A program made the translations under genes and the position numbers. The notes beneath the pieces are model-generated. The model was not told the DNA's origin and did no database searches. It saw only the letters and a list, made by a program, of their open reading frames with translations. Shown here one piece after another: positions 9,279 to 22,500 of a DNA stretch of 64,000 bases. The stretch spans positions 124,001 through 188,000 of the forward strand of contig MU400582.1 in the NCBI GenBank assembly GCA_022578965.1, written 5' to 3'. Each line of letters opens with the position of its first letter. The first letter of the stretch is position 1. This DNA is from Xylaria sp. FL1777. Its lineage: Eukaryota; Ascomycota; Sordariomycetes; Xylariales; Xylariaceae.

Positions 9279-11964
9279 CTACTCTTCCCAACTATAACGT
9301 CGATGCGCCATTTGGGGAACATGTACAATGTCGAAGCCATCTATTCTCCCGAGTGTAGTTCTGTCATCTCGAGTTACCGCTACCCTTGCCTCCTCCTCGA
9401 GCGTATAATTGCTCCCCAACGTGTCAGCAGCAGAGTGTCGCCTAGAAGGGTTTTCGGATGCGATGGTGGGCATTGTAGGGAGGACAATATCATGGCCTTG
9501 GGTACCAGACGGCCTTTGTATCATCAGCTGGTGTGGGAATCGAACATTATCTGGCAATGGCCCAAGACAGATGACATGCGTAGAATCGATTGGCGTTCTC
9601 TGTATTGGTGGTTGTGATGGCACAGAAACTGTTGCCTGGGATTTGATGGATGCAACTGACGACGCAGAACGTGCAAGGATTGTCGAATCGGTCACACCTG
9701 TTGGCGATGGCGGCGTGTAAGCCGTAGTGGGATTCGAGATGGTAGATCTGGAGAGTGTTCGAGCTGGGAAAAACCCAGCAATTGGAGAAGGGTAATCCCC
9801 GAAATAGGTCGAGCCATCACTGCGAGGTGTTATTGGAGAAGGCATTCTGCTTATATCTTGCTCCTGAGTAAGGCTCGATGTAGGCGAGGGGCTATTGCGA
9901 TAATGCGTATTAATCGGCGGCGGAACATGGGCGGCCTTGTTATTGGCCCCTGTAGGTTTTGAGATATAATCTGACTCGGCCGGCTGAGATAGCTGGGCCC
10001 ATTGCTGTGGTCGTTTATACGAATTCCGACCAAGAGTATCTTCCCCAGCAGGGACTGCGAAATACGCACTTGTTGTCGTATCGGTAGCGTCCAATTCAAT
10101 AGGCATCGGGGCTGGCATTTCGTAGCGTTCATGGCTCCAGTCCGCACCAACTTCATGAGCATCGATATGGCTCTTCTTTTGATCTACCTTTTTCTGAGAG
10201 TTCTTCGCTCGCGTCTTCATTCGGAATAAAGTCATTGCTGTGGGACTTATAGGAGACTCGGGTTCTGTCGTAGAGTATTTCTCCTTATATTCCTCCGTCT
10301 CATTTTCGTTCCTGCCATCCTTCATCGACCTCTTTTTCCGTCGCACAACCACCACCGTCGTAACGAGTGCGATGGCCCCCACACATAAACCAACTACAAC
10401 GCCTACTATTTGGTCTCGAGTTATGCTTTTGGATGCGTCTTTGACAGGTGGTCCGGGATAAGGACTATTAGGGGAGGCTGCAATCGTTTGAATTGACGTG
10501 TTTCTCAATGGGTTGTCAGGGAACCGAGCCTTGTGTATAGAGAACATACTCGTCTCATAGTTAGTAATAGTATAAGCCTCTTGTAAGAATGAGCGTCCTA
10601 TAATCAATTGGCTTCCATTCTCTGCTCGCTTTAGTGGGAAGTATGGAATTGCCGGTGCGCCGTAGTCTATGAGATTCATAAATGGATACTGAAGACTCTG
10701 GATGAACGCGTCGGCGGAGACCGTGATATTGACTATGCCCGACATATTTGTTGGCGACCCAAAGTTACCCGTGTTATCTGCGCTGGAGAATGTAAATGTG
10801 AATGAAAGATCAGGCGCCGACCGGTAACGATCTAAGTTGTCGTTGTTCGAGAAAAGATACAACCCGAAAGTTTCGTTCCATGTTAGGTTGAGAGCGCTGG
10901 CGAAACGATCGCAAACTTCTGTTGGGAGCCATAGGTAAGGAGTCGAACTATCAATCATGGCCGTCACAGACTCATTAAATGACAACAAAGAAATTATTGG
11001 GTCAGACCACTCCGTGGGTGCCTCTCCGATATCTGACACCGATGCCGTGATTGCTCGCACCAGAACCTGTGGTTGCCGCGTAGTAGCATTTAAGCTAAAT
11101 CGAACATCATGAGGTTCGAACCGATTGGCATCGTAACCACCCAAAGTCAGGGACATTGGGATACCCCTGGCGCCAGCTATTGTTTGTTAGCATCTGCTAG
11201 CTGGGGTAATCCTTTCTTAATTGCTTACCATAATAAGCCCCAGGCGTGTAACCGTAGCTATGGCTTGGGATTATGCCACTCTGTTGTACCAGTGACGAAA
11301 CTGGGCCTTGCGCCACGATACCACCGAAGTTCCCTTCTGTTATTCCTAGACCAAAGAAACCCGTGTAAGCGGACGTGTCGTTGATGCCAGCAACAAGTAG
11401 CTTATTAAATGACGTTTGCCATCGTCGAACACTATCATACACCACAACCGTCTCCATTGCGTAGTCTCCGTTGGCGTGAATGCCAATCGCTTTCAGTCCA
11501 AGCTGCCATAATCCCATGGGCGACCAGCTTGTTGAGGCACTTCTATTGAACACACCTCCCCGTGCATCATCGCAGAGAGGGCCTGGATAGAATAATTAGA
11601 ACCCATACAACGAGCATATTATTCTCCGGGGAGTATAAAGACATAGCTTTAGTCCTCCATGCGCATTCAATACTTACTCGCACATCCGCTGTTCTCCACA
11701 ACCCATACCTCGGATAGACTCGTGCTCACGACAACGTCAATTTCCTGGGCAGGCTCGCCGACAAAAAAAGTTGTGGACGACCAATTGCCATCAACGCCGT
11801 GCCTAAGCCAGGATTAGTCCACAGGCTCTCATCAAGTGATTGACCCGAACTTGCCAGTTTAATGAGGGTTCAAGCCATAGTGCGCTAGGCGCATCAGCGT
11901 GAACGAGACTGGGTATGAGTAACAGCGTCCCGAGAGCTGCCAGAATGGGATACCTCCTCGACAT
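9279..11964 (-). CDS. Membrane-anchored pepsin-like (A1 fold) protein with a substituted active site
   Basis: Four exons (11964-11855, 11802-11678, 11582-11229, 11176-9279) join to 828 aa. The first intron uses a GC donor (GCAAGT); the others use GTAAGT/GTAAGC. The start MSRRYPILAALGTLLLIPSL is a signal peptide. The A1 aspartic-peptidase fold is suggested by FFVGEPAQEIDVVV, FFGLGITEGNFGGIV, SLTLGGYD and the second-lobe motif AMIDSSTPYLWLP. The second-lobe Asp272 is kept (DSS). The first-lobe motif, normally DTG, reads Ser63-Thr64-Ser65, so the first catalytic Asp is missing and proteolysis is unlikely. A single transmembrane helix (about 454-474) and a basic stop-transfer RRKKR follow. A disordered cytoplasmic tail of about 350 residues comes last. 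This suggests a receptor or scaffold more than an enzyme. Confidence 0.8.
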
Positions 11965-14900
11965 TGTCTCGCGGTCGTCGCACCACCTGATGGTCGTACA
12001 CGGGCCCGAGGTCACCACTGGCCCTCCTGATGCTTCATGGACTTCGCCAAATCCCGAAGATACGTGTAGTCCAAATCCATCCGCTCCCAGAATCAAGTGC
12101 TCGCGTGGGGCTGCAGTCGCCTCTAATTCTTAGCTCGGGAATCGCGGCGCGCGGCGGCCTACTGTAGGCAAGAAGACGAGTCGAAATCTTTGTTGTACGT
12201 GGCGATGAAAAGTTGAAGGTAGGGACTGAAGCAGATGCAATAAGAGAGACGCACTGCAACTGCAAGAGGATTTCTGGGGCCAGCGTCTGTGCCCCAAAGT
12301 ACTGTACACTAGGTACACTATCTAAGTATCTAGCCTAGTGAGTCCCGTCCTTCGGGTGTTCCGCTTTAGGGTATGAGCCAGGACAGGGTTCTGACCTTGT
12401 CTTGTGGGTATGTGACAGGTATACTGTGTAAACTACAGTACTAGCATACATACTTATACACGTACGCTACATACTGCGTATGTGTGTATTGGTTTAGTGT
12501 ACGCCAGGGAGGGTGGATATCTCCGCTTCTACATACCTACGCATACGCAGCAAGGACCAGCGAGCTGATGCAGGAAATGACTGCATGAGGCCTATGAACG
12601 ACCTCCTATACTATGTTTTGGACTTGTTGGTAAAACATGTTTGCTCGTTTACGTCTTGCTAGAACGTGGGAGCAGTCGAGGTGGACGCAAACAACTTTGT
12701 TCCTGTACGCATACTTAAGGGCATCTAGATTGAAATGTTTAACAGAAATGGGCCTAGCATGGCGACAGTTGTATACATAGACAGATTATCCATGTAGGCA
12801 TAATCATGCTTCCCAATCCGATACCTAATAGACCAACTATATATATGTAGATGCCGAATGGTGTTCAGACTTGAGATGGCTTACCTGGACATCAGAAGTC
12901 TTGACGGCATACGCATACTTCTCTCTCTCTTGTCTTCTGAACGGGCAAAATGAACCGAAAAAAAGGACTAAGTGTTCACGAGAAAACGGCTAAACGTCAC
13001 TTTTCGGGCAAGTTCGGGTCCAGATGTCCGGCATCCACCATACTTAAGTAGTGTAGCAGTAGGCTTTCCATTTCCCAGACTACCTACCTAACCATTCTGA
13101 GTAGGTACATACATGTAGAAGGTATGCCAATTCACGGTGGATCAACTGGACTGGACCCTCTGAGACCTCTAACGGCAATACGTACAGTACACAGTACTGA
13201 CATGGCGCGGTTGTGGGGTAGGACGGCTGGTTCCAGGATCGAAACCCAGCTCACGAAGCGACTTGGCGAGGCATTCTTTGCCTTGGCTCGCTTATCCAGT
13301 AAGCTAGCTACAGTACGCTGCCTCGGTGCCAGGTCGCTGACAGGTTACAGCCACTGTTACGGATACAGTTGCCAAGTACCACAATCATCATCATGAAAAG
13401 CCCATCGTCACCGTCTTTGCAATACAAGGACGAGTCGCAGCCGATAGCCACTCGGCCAACAACTTGGATGCCTATGTAAAGTACAACAGTCTGGAACGGA
13501 GAGGTCGAAGACATCGCTACTAATCGACCGATCGAGCGTTCTCGATTGGAGTAGAAATTGCGATAATCTGGTCCCTATCACGCGGTGTAGTGTATTTGAT
13601 ATCTGGATAAATGAAAGGTTGGTAGTTCCGGCCGATTTTGCCGGGAGGTAGCTTTGAAGAAAACCAAGTTGGGCAGTTCCCAGTTCCCCCCAAAATGGTC
13701 TGCTCGAATCTAATAAATGCAAAAGCTTGGTTTGTCGATGCTTCACAGCAGATTGTACCATGGAGGATGGAGGCCATGCACTTGCTGAGAGTCCTGTCCT
13801 GATATCTTGAAATCACAGGTGGTTTCAGAATAGAACCCTGAGATGGGGTGCTGACAAAAAGACGCTACGCCAAAAAGCTCGAGAGTCCTTGCCTACTAGG
13901 TACCTAGGTAGGTACCTAATATGCATAGGTACGCAGTGGATTTCACACTGTATACTGTATATGTACTGTATCGCTTCGACACGATCAGGGGTATAATACA
14001 TACGTGTACCTAGGTAGATCGGGAACGATTCTGTCAGTCACGTAAACACTACCCAGTGTAGGTTTGTAATATACGTACATATAGTTAGTGAGATACATAC
14101 ATAAATAATTATATATATTGCCTACACATGCTATACATATAAATTATGATATAATGCACCCAAGAGGTAGCCACTAATACGTTATGAACTATGCGTAGAT
14201 ATGTAGGTAGTCTGAGCACACTACACAGTCGGTATACAAGCCGACGCAATATTCTAGTGTACTGCAGACCAGGCACAACAGTGTTCATGTACCTATATTA
14301 TATAAGCAGGTCATTACATCTAAATCTTATTGGTCTCTAAACGCATACCGAGGATCGAAGATCGAACCATGTTACCGGTATTCCTGCTTGAGTTTTAGTC
14401 TACCCACTACATAAGTACCGATATACCTACGCTAAGCCTGTAGTGTACTTCCCGAGGTCCTCTCAGCTTTGATAGACGATTGATGATAGGGGGGCTTACC
14501 CGGGCCGACACTGAAAACCCTGCATTAGCTAATCTGACTATTTGTTCTTCGGCCACGACTATGTTATTGCGCATGTATTTCTCAGTAGCCATTGGTCAAA
14601 CTAAGCGGAAAGAGGACAGAACAAGCGAAGGCTGGTCTGCTTTCTCTCAACATCTAAACATGCGGCTACCTAGTAGGTAGTTTAGCAGTGGGTTTCCGTT
14701 TTATATCGTACGATAGAACTTTAGTGAGGAACATTCTAATCACAAACTCTGTGGCTTAGGAACTTCTTATGTAGAGGTACGTGTACGTAATTTACCAAGG
14801 CTATATACACCAGACTATGAATGTTGGTGAGTGCAGATTGCATTGGCCACGCGGTATAGTATCAGTATATTAGCCACCATTACACTACTACATACACTAC

Positions 14901-15923
14901 GATGCTACGTATGTAGATACTTATTGCCTGCCTATTGTGTTCAGTACGCAATGATTTCAAGTACCTACATATGCAGGTATTAGTTCGGTAGTTCCGGTAC
15001 TTAGGTACACTAGGTATTGTCCATGCACGACATCTGACACCTATTAACATTAACATTGCCTGTCTACCTATGTATCTCCGTATCAAGGTGCCGATGGCTC
15101 TCTTTTGGCCATCTGCGGGGAGCCCCCGCCCATGAATTTGTTCTGCCGGGCCAGCTCCCATGACATTACTTACGCATACTTGTATGCATGCTACAGCTAG
15201 TGCAAGTGCTCGAAAGCTGTCTTCTCGCCGGCCACTCTGCCAGCTCGATTGTTAATATCTAATGGGTACCTAAGTAGTTATGAGAGAGCTGAGTTTCGCG
15301 AGGTGAGAAGCTGATCATTAAGGTACATGCATCTCAATCATAGACCTTATCCCTCCGTGTCGAGTCCTTCCTAGGCCAGCAGGGTGCAAGATCTATCAGT
15401 CGAGCGCATTTATAATACATGACAAGGTCCTTATTAGGCTCCTTAGATTGCATAGATCGGCTCCAAATGGCCAAAGCCACTAGAGAGGTAGCATACGTAT
15501 GAAAACGGTCCCCGGCGCCTCGCAGTCATATAGTGAGGTCTACTTTACTTCTGTAGGCGTCATATGGAATGTATGAGGTATATGCCGGATAATATTTCTC
15601 TGTCCCCAATACAGTTCTTCATCAAGATTAATTCGGGGGTTGCTCCACCTCTGTAGATCGCGGCGTCCGTCCGCTTGGTAGCTGTGCCGTATCGTGCGTA
15701 GTATAACACGCATAGCACCCACCCAATAACCAATTTCCTAGCAAGAACTGCGCGTAAAGATGAACAAACGTTTCCACTGCCCTGTCTATCCTCTCGGGCC
15801 TCATTCGAATCTTTCGGAATGCGCATACAAGGAGAGTCGTAACCTTGTTGGGGTGGTCATAGACCCCAGCAGTCTACTGCCACTAACAGGGCGGTTGAAT
15901 ACCTCCTGGGTATCAGAGAAGCC
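11965..15923. other. Long intergenic stretch rich in AGGTA/TACCT palindromes
   Basis: No gene is supported over about 4 kb. From about 12.3 kb on, the DNA is full of short words such as TACCTA, CTAGGTA and GTACCTAC, often as palindromes. A clear cluster is at 13891-13920. AT-rich patches (14085-14150) alternate with these. The minus frames at 12035-12318 and 13408-13816 lack recognisable content. The first few hundred bases should hold the promoter of the pepsin-like gene. Confidence 0.55.
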
Positions 15924-18074
15924 ATGACAGCAGTCAAAATTGTCAAAATTGCAGTATGGTGCGCGGTGCTTTTGTCTTGCCGTGCATTACATGGTACAGC
16001 AGGTCTGCAACGCCCCAGCCTCATCCTTCTACTTATATACATAGGTAGATAGATAGGAGCACGAAGGACGCTGACAATTCGTGCAGATCATCGCCCCATT
16101 GACCGACCATACAAGAGGCTAGCAATCAGAAGCAACACGACGGGTGGTCCAGAGAGCATATATTCTTCAGACACCGTTTCGAGTGCTGTCCCATCGACTC
16201 GGACTACGCAGGGTATATCGCCGTCGCGCCTGTCCGTGGATTCAGCTTTGGATACAGACTCTAGTACTATAAAGGGGCCTTTGGTTGTCGAAGGAGCTGG
16301 CTTTGCTAGTCCGACAGATAGCGGCCATGGCGAATCCTCCACTAGCGACAGGCGAAGCAGCGTGGTCAGGGGTTCCGGGGACACATTCATAGCCAGTATT
16401 ACGACATTTGCAAGACCGCCTCTCACAACACCATCGGCCTTGGCAGACCAGACGAACTCGACCATCATCGCAATTCCTACATTTTCCCCAAACACAACTA
16501 GTAATATAACTACAACCGGACGGTTTATTAACACTACCACAACTGCTTCCCGAATTAGCACGACAGTATCTCCAACCACTACCGATGACTTCTGCACTAC
16601 GAGCCCTTATGGCCCGTTTACCACTGTCATAGAATATTCTATTATACACACGTGGACAATAACATGGTTCGGGGATCCAGCCGACTACACGCCGCCTTTC
16701 CCCATCATCAGCACGCCTAAACCATGCGCGCCCACCGCCAGTGCAACAGGTAGGTTCACTGTTTCGGTGTGTGATAGCTCGGGACAGTCGTGTTCGCTCG
16801 CGCATACTACCGGAGATCCTGATGCAGCCGCGCCGTCGAGCACAACACAGCCATGGTGGGTCTGGATCACCGACACGTCGGCGGTAAGAGGGATGGAACC
16901 AACACTCACCTTCGTGACGACGGACAAGAATCCCGCCGTTGTGTTCCCGACCTCGCTACCCCCGGACTACGGCGGGCAGCCAGACCCTATGGGCAACGTG
17001 CACAGCGCACCCTACCCAGATCGGGCTCAGTCCTCCGACGCGCCTAGCTACGGCAACGAAGCCACGACAGAGCAGAATATCAGGTCGACGCCTATCACCA
17101 CACCACCGCCCGTCACGGTTATCGTGAAGCCCAGCTTCGTAGTCATAGACGACCAAACATTTACTGATGATCCGGCACAGCCAACATCGACAGTGGTGGT
17201 GGGCGGAAACACTTTTACTATTAACCCAACGCAAGTCGCCGGCATTGGCGCTACGGTAACACGGCCGCCTCAAAGTGGCGGGGTGCCTTCGCCACCGCCT
17301 ATGAAAACCACAATTGGCGGCATTGGAGTGGACATTGAAGGACCAAGTGTGACCATCGACAAGACGTCCTTTACGATTGGACCCAGGCCGACTACGGTTG
17401 TAGTCAAGGGACAGACCATCACACTGGGGCCGGGCGCCATCGTCTTCCCCAGCCAAACACTCGCCATCCCAACGGCACAAGACACGACGCAAGTCGTGTT
17501 TGGCGCGGAGCTCATCACAGCCATTGGCTCAGACAGGGTCGTCATCGAAGGCAGAACAATAACCTACTGGCCGGGCTGGAGCACGATCACCTCCGTAATC
17601 GACGGAGATACGATTCTGATTGGACCGTCGGGTGTCATTGCTCACGGCGAAACATATGGCGGGAGCAATGCGGCAGCGTCGACGGACATTGAATTCGTAG
17701 CTGTGGGTGGCGTGACGATCTCACAGATCGGGCCCACCATAGTCGTGGTCCAGGGCGTCACATACACTTTGGACCCCCTCTCGTCAGGACAAACGACAAC
17801 GACGACCGTCCTCGGTGGTGAGACGGTGACAATTGGACCGGGGGCGGTGGCTATCGAAACATGGACATTGGACGCGCCCTATGTGTCGACAACAACCATC
17901 ACGCCAAGCAAAGGCGCGGCTGCAGCGCTGCCTAAAGCCACGGCCACGGCCGTCAATACGAACAAGAAAAATGGCGGCCTATCCTTAGCTTTGAGACGGC
18001 CGTCCTCGGCGGTGACAGCCTGTATAGCGACGATCGCTGGCATTCTAGAGGCTGGAGTCCTCGGCTGGGTTTGA
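15924..18074 (+). CDS. GPI-type cell-wall protein with beta-repeats
   Basis: The long open frame has no ATG near its 5' end (the stretch is open from 16053, with GTG at 16236). I therefore propose a signal-peptide exon at 15924-16002 (MTAVKIVKIAVWCAVLLSC) joined in phase 1 to 16087-18074, giving 688 aa. The acceptor is TTCGTGCAG with a CTGAC branch site. The donor (GTCTGC at 16003) is weak; GTACAG at 15994 also keeps the frame. A possible Kex2 site (KR) follows the signal. The N-terminal third is Ser/Thr-rich. The rest holds about eight loose copies of a strand-rich unit of the form VVVxGxTxTIGP. The C-terminus ends in a hydrophobic tail (AVTACIATIAGILEAG), typical of GPI attachment. It is probably a surface adhesin or mannoprotein. 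The exact function is unknown. Confidence 0.7.
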
Positions 18075-21000
18075 TTTGAATTTTACGTTTCTGCTTATAT
18101 GTGTCTAAATTGGGGGCTTCCTAGTGTACTTTAAGGCTTATGGCGTATCATCATTAGGGTACGAACGGCGTCGGTATTTGATGGGCGAGTTAGCGTGTAA
18201 AATCATTGTCTTACTTACTTTTAACATACCCAGGGTTTCATGATATAGCTTAAAACAAGAATCAGATAATCAATCAGAAAGGTGCACACTATTTGGTTAA
18301 TACATTTGGTACATACATACCGAGTCCTGTACCTGGAACCTACATAGGTAGTAGGTAATGTCCAGATTACCTCAGCATGCAAGTCAGATCTGCACAACGG
18401 TGAGCTAAAGTGAAAAAGTGTACCCGACACAGAGGAACCTCGTTGAACGCCACATGGACATGAAATCATCAGAATGATCGGCGTCAGCCCAATGAAATTG
18501 GGGGGATTGGTATAAAGCCCTACACTACGCTACACGGGAGGGGCCACCCACCTTCTCTAAACAGAGTACCTAGGTAGACTGAAATTTGAGGAATGGAGGC
18601 CACTACATGTAATATTCGCATTTACTTTGAAACCGAAAACAACAATAGACCTGACAATAAAGGGGGTCTACACGGGCAATACTTCGTAGGTAGATACTAG
18701 TGCTATGTGCAGCGACACTCGGTCCCGATAGATACCTGGTATATACAGTAAACAACAGAGATGATCGGAGCCGATAATGATGATTTATACTGTACGTATG
18801 TGCTACGGTGCAGGCAGGTAATGACATGCGCCTTGCGATCTGCAAAGCTGAGGAATGCCGATCATCTCTCTCCACACGAGACAAGCATCGCTCTGGAACG
18901 TCAACGATGTAACCTTACCTACCTACATGTACCTACCTACCTAGGTAGTACCTACATAGGTAGGTAAGGTACCTTTCACGTGCTTCTACATATAAGTAAC
19001 TCTGCTCAGCTCAGCGCCCCATACTACGTATTATGACTACAAAACGGCGCCCATACAATGAGTGTTTACCCCCTAGAAGAAACGTTCTCTATTGATCGTG
19101 ATACAGTATTGCTAGGAAGGTGATTCGCAGAATCGTACACAAAGAATTCGGGTAAGTAAGTCATGGCTTAGGCGGAGTGGGCAAGGCTCTGATGCTGGTG
19201 GTAGCTATCTACATACTTAAGTATGTATATAGTGTAGCATACCTAAATACTTTAAATGTCACAAGCTCAGCGTATAATACAACAGATGCCACTTTTGAAT
19301 AAGGAACCTTACTGCGTAAAGTACATGTACTAGTAAATATTTAAGGTTATGTATGCATATACTAATATATCTGACTGCACTTATACTGATACCTTATCAG
19401 GTTTATGAAACTGTAGCCATCACACTAGATACCTAGTAGCTACTTTAACGAGCTTTTCTGGCTCTGAGTTTCCTAATAGCGGTGCGGATTGGTCGTCTTG
19501 GCTGGGTTACTCGGCCCCTAATTTGGGATTTGGGGGCCATACTACAGAGTACACAGTATGTAAGTACAATACTTACGCGACACTACCTACATCCACTAGC
19601 ACTACCTAGTGTAGGTACATTGCACTACCTACTGTAAGTTGGGGGAGAAATGGTGGGGTAAAAGTACTTTTTACACTGTACCTACATGTACATTGCGCAC
19701 TTGAATAGTGAGACATTTCGAGAAGAATTGAAGTCGCTGAGACAAGTCTACCTGGGCACTATAGGTACCTACCTGAGGTGCCGTGTGCTAACGAAGAGAA
19801 TGGCAGAGCTTCAACATCCCTCCTGATTCTACTGTTCCCAGACTCATATATATATCTTAATGCTGCCTCTTCCTCGGAGATCTGCCAGAGTACCTACAGT
19901 AATAGGTAGGCATCCAGCTACAAGCAACCACCAGCCAGAGGGTACATGTAGGTATTCCTGCTGACGCGACATCGCACAATCGTAGCCACATGGCGTTCCC
20001 CAGCCCTAGGAACCTGATATGCGTGGTCCTTCTTCCGTTTGGCCGTTGGAGTCACTCATACACTACACACGTACTTACTACATCGTTAACCGAGTCACAT
20101 GCACGCCCGCCATTGTCGACCGTCATCCATTAAAGTCATCCATCTCTCTATCTCTCACTCATCATTCATCCTTCAGACACTTGGCAGCAAGTAGTACGTT
20201 ACCTCGTCCGTCAATAGTGCCGAATCGGCTGGATCTTCCAGTGTAATATACCAGTTTTCCGACGCTGATTCCATTCCCATCCGGTTCGGCCGAGTCTTCT
20301 GCCGTGCTTGAGGGGTATCACTGATAAGAGAACGAGCAGCATTTTGGTGAAGGGAGATGCTACACTAGTTACGCGGCACGGTATTTGTTAGGAGATGACA
20401 GTAAATTGTAAGATGACATGATCCCGACGATGGCACCTCATTGGTGCTTTCGGCGATTCATCTCGTAGCAACTATTTGTTGTACACTACGCATGCAAAAG
20501 GCATGACTCTTTTCTATGCCATTCGTTTTCCAAACCTACATGTACGTGGTAGACACGGTACGCCCGGTTCCTTGACGCCGTCCGGTATGCTACTAGATCA
20601 TGGCACAAAAACCAGTATCAGACGTGGCAATGATTCGATGCCCATATCAGCGCTAATGACTAGTCCATGAGCTTGATCGGCGACGGGGACTTCCCGCGGA
20701 CTGTTCGAGCTTGTTCAATTCGTGGAATCAACTGACTCGGTCACGGGCCCCATTATCTGGAGCCTACTTAGGTAGTTAAGCTTTTCTTTTAAGCTCATAC
20801 TAGTGTAGTTAGCGACTAAAGCTATTAATGGTACAACTCGGCGTCTGGTTTCGACATGATACAATCCGATTCTAATGTCAAGCTCTTAAGCCAAAGCCTC
20901 GATATCCTAGCGTGGGGTTCACAGGAGAGTGTAGCGGAGCTATCTTGTATCGAGTTGAACCGAACTTCCTGGGATTGTGTATTCTGTCCAACGAGACCCA

Positions 21001-22500
21001 GTCCCCTGGATTCCGTGAATACTGGGACGGATTAAATAATACGCCACTATGGTACAATGTAATGTTGCAGTCTTCACCTCCTCCGTAATTCACTCATGCT
21101 GGCTGTCGTGTGCCAGTCGAGCCGTGTTGCTTTACTACCTACGTATAAGGTAAAATTGAGCGAGCGGTGAGTCTAACGGGTGACCTAGACTACAACGGCA
21201 GACACATCCACCACTATCTCACTTACACATAAACTTCAAGGTCAAAGACCGAAAGCTCCACTATGGATCCAAATGTTCCCTCCTTTGGAGGGAGGTCTTG
21301 TCCATTTTATGGTCACGTTGCTACTCGTGCCCCGGAGGTTTGATGCCGCGCACCATTCAACTCATCTACATTATCGAGATGGTCTCCCCCCTGTTCAGTT
21401 GAGATGCAGCATGGCTAGCATGCCAAGTATAATCACACTTGGCCTTAGGGGTCACCGAGCAATTCCTGCTAGACAATTCGTTCATAGTTAGATGAGTAGA
21501 ATCAGCTCATTATCATCAGCATGCAGCAGTAGTCTTACGATATATGGTCGCGCCCTCCTCTCCGGACCCCTCTGGCCTCTACATCCTCTTCTCGTCACTA
21601 TTCGACCAACGAAACTGGCGATAAAATCGGGAACTAGCGGGACAGCCTCTGCGAGCGCGCGCGGCCTGGATGGGACTCGATCGCCCCTAATGTTACGCTC
21701 GTAAATTCCGGCATTTTGGTAGATAGATTGACGCCGTGTCTGGGCACCAATAGGCATGTCTTGCGCACCCTCGTCCCCCCTCCGTCTCCAAGCCCAATGG
21801 CTCGCCAAGTAGATTCGGTAATTATCAGTGGCTGTTAACTACATAGCACGTACCTTCAACTTGCGTAAATCCGCGAGCGTCTTGCGATGCTAGGAGGAGG
21901 GGTATGGAGGGGACATCAAATGGGGGTGGTATCTTAGTTACGGGACACTGCTTCCGCCCTCGGTATATCGGTGAAAGAACATGGATAGTGCTGTTTCGCC
22001 GGTCAAGCATACGCTTCGCTTCGCTTCGCTTTGACATCTTCAATAGGTGGCTGGACTGGTCTGGCATGTCCCAGATATAACTACGCACGTCTATCGACAG
22101 GTGTGGAATGTCATCCGAAGCATGCATCTTTATAATGCTAGTTAACATGCACCTACCACGCGAACACGTAACAGACCACTCGTTCTAGCCCACAACACCA
22201 AGGACGAAATAGGATTCTCTACCTAACTTGTGTTGGCATAGTCGTTGGAACTGCAGTTCACAGCTAAAGCATGGATACACTCAGGTAGGGGCGTGAACTT
22301 AGTATACTTACATGAAAGCAACGACGTAAGCATAAGATCTATGCTGTTTCACAATGGCACTCCAGCTACCAACAGTTGTCACTCTCGATGATCCCGACAG
22401 GGGATGTGGTGGTGGTCCCTGTCTCGAGATTCCGAAACGAGGCGAAGCGCGTCACTATAAGCGCCAGTGCCCCTTTCAAAGGAAGAGACGCCTGAGGTAT
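18075..22500. other. Intergenic stretch dense in AGGTACCT-like palindromes
   Basis: No gene is supported. Clusters of ACCTAC/GTAGGT words occur throughout, with the densest at 18914-18973. A (CGCTT)x4 run lies at 22012-22031. The minus frames 20878-21093 and 21488-21808 are GC-richer but start with GTG or have no recognisable content. Confidence 0.5.
18914..18973. repeat. Palindromic AGGTA/TACCT cluster
   Basis: About 60 bases made almost only of ACCTAC and GTAGGT words with central CCTAGG. This is the densest example of a motif family scattered between genes; other clusters are at 13891-13920 and 50412-50453. Confidence 0.9.

Noticed and set aside
16236..18074. Taking the long frame alone as a 612-aa protein
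   Set aside because: Its first codon is GTG, which is not a usual fungal start; the open frame extends upstream and a signal-peptide exon fits in phase.
20878..21093. 71-codon minus frame (contains GEDCNITLYHSGVLF)
   Set aside because: Somewhat protein-like, but it starts with GTG right after a stop and has no clear partner exon or family.
22012..22031. (CGCTT)x4 run
   Set aside because: Short simple repeat with no visible gene context.
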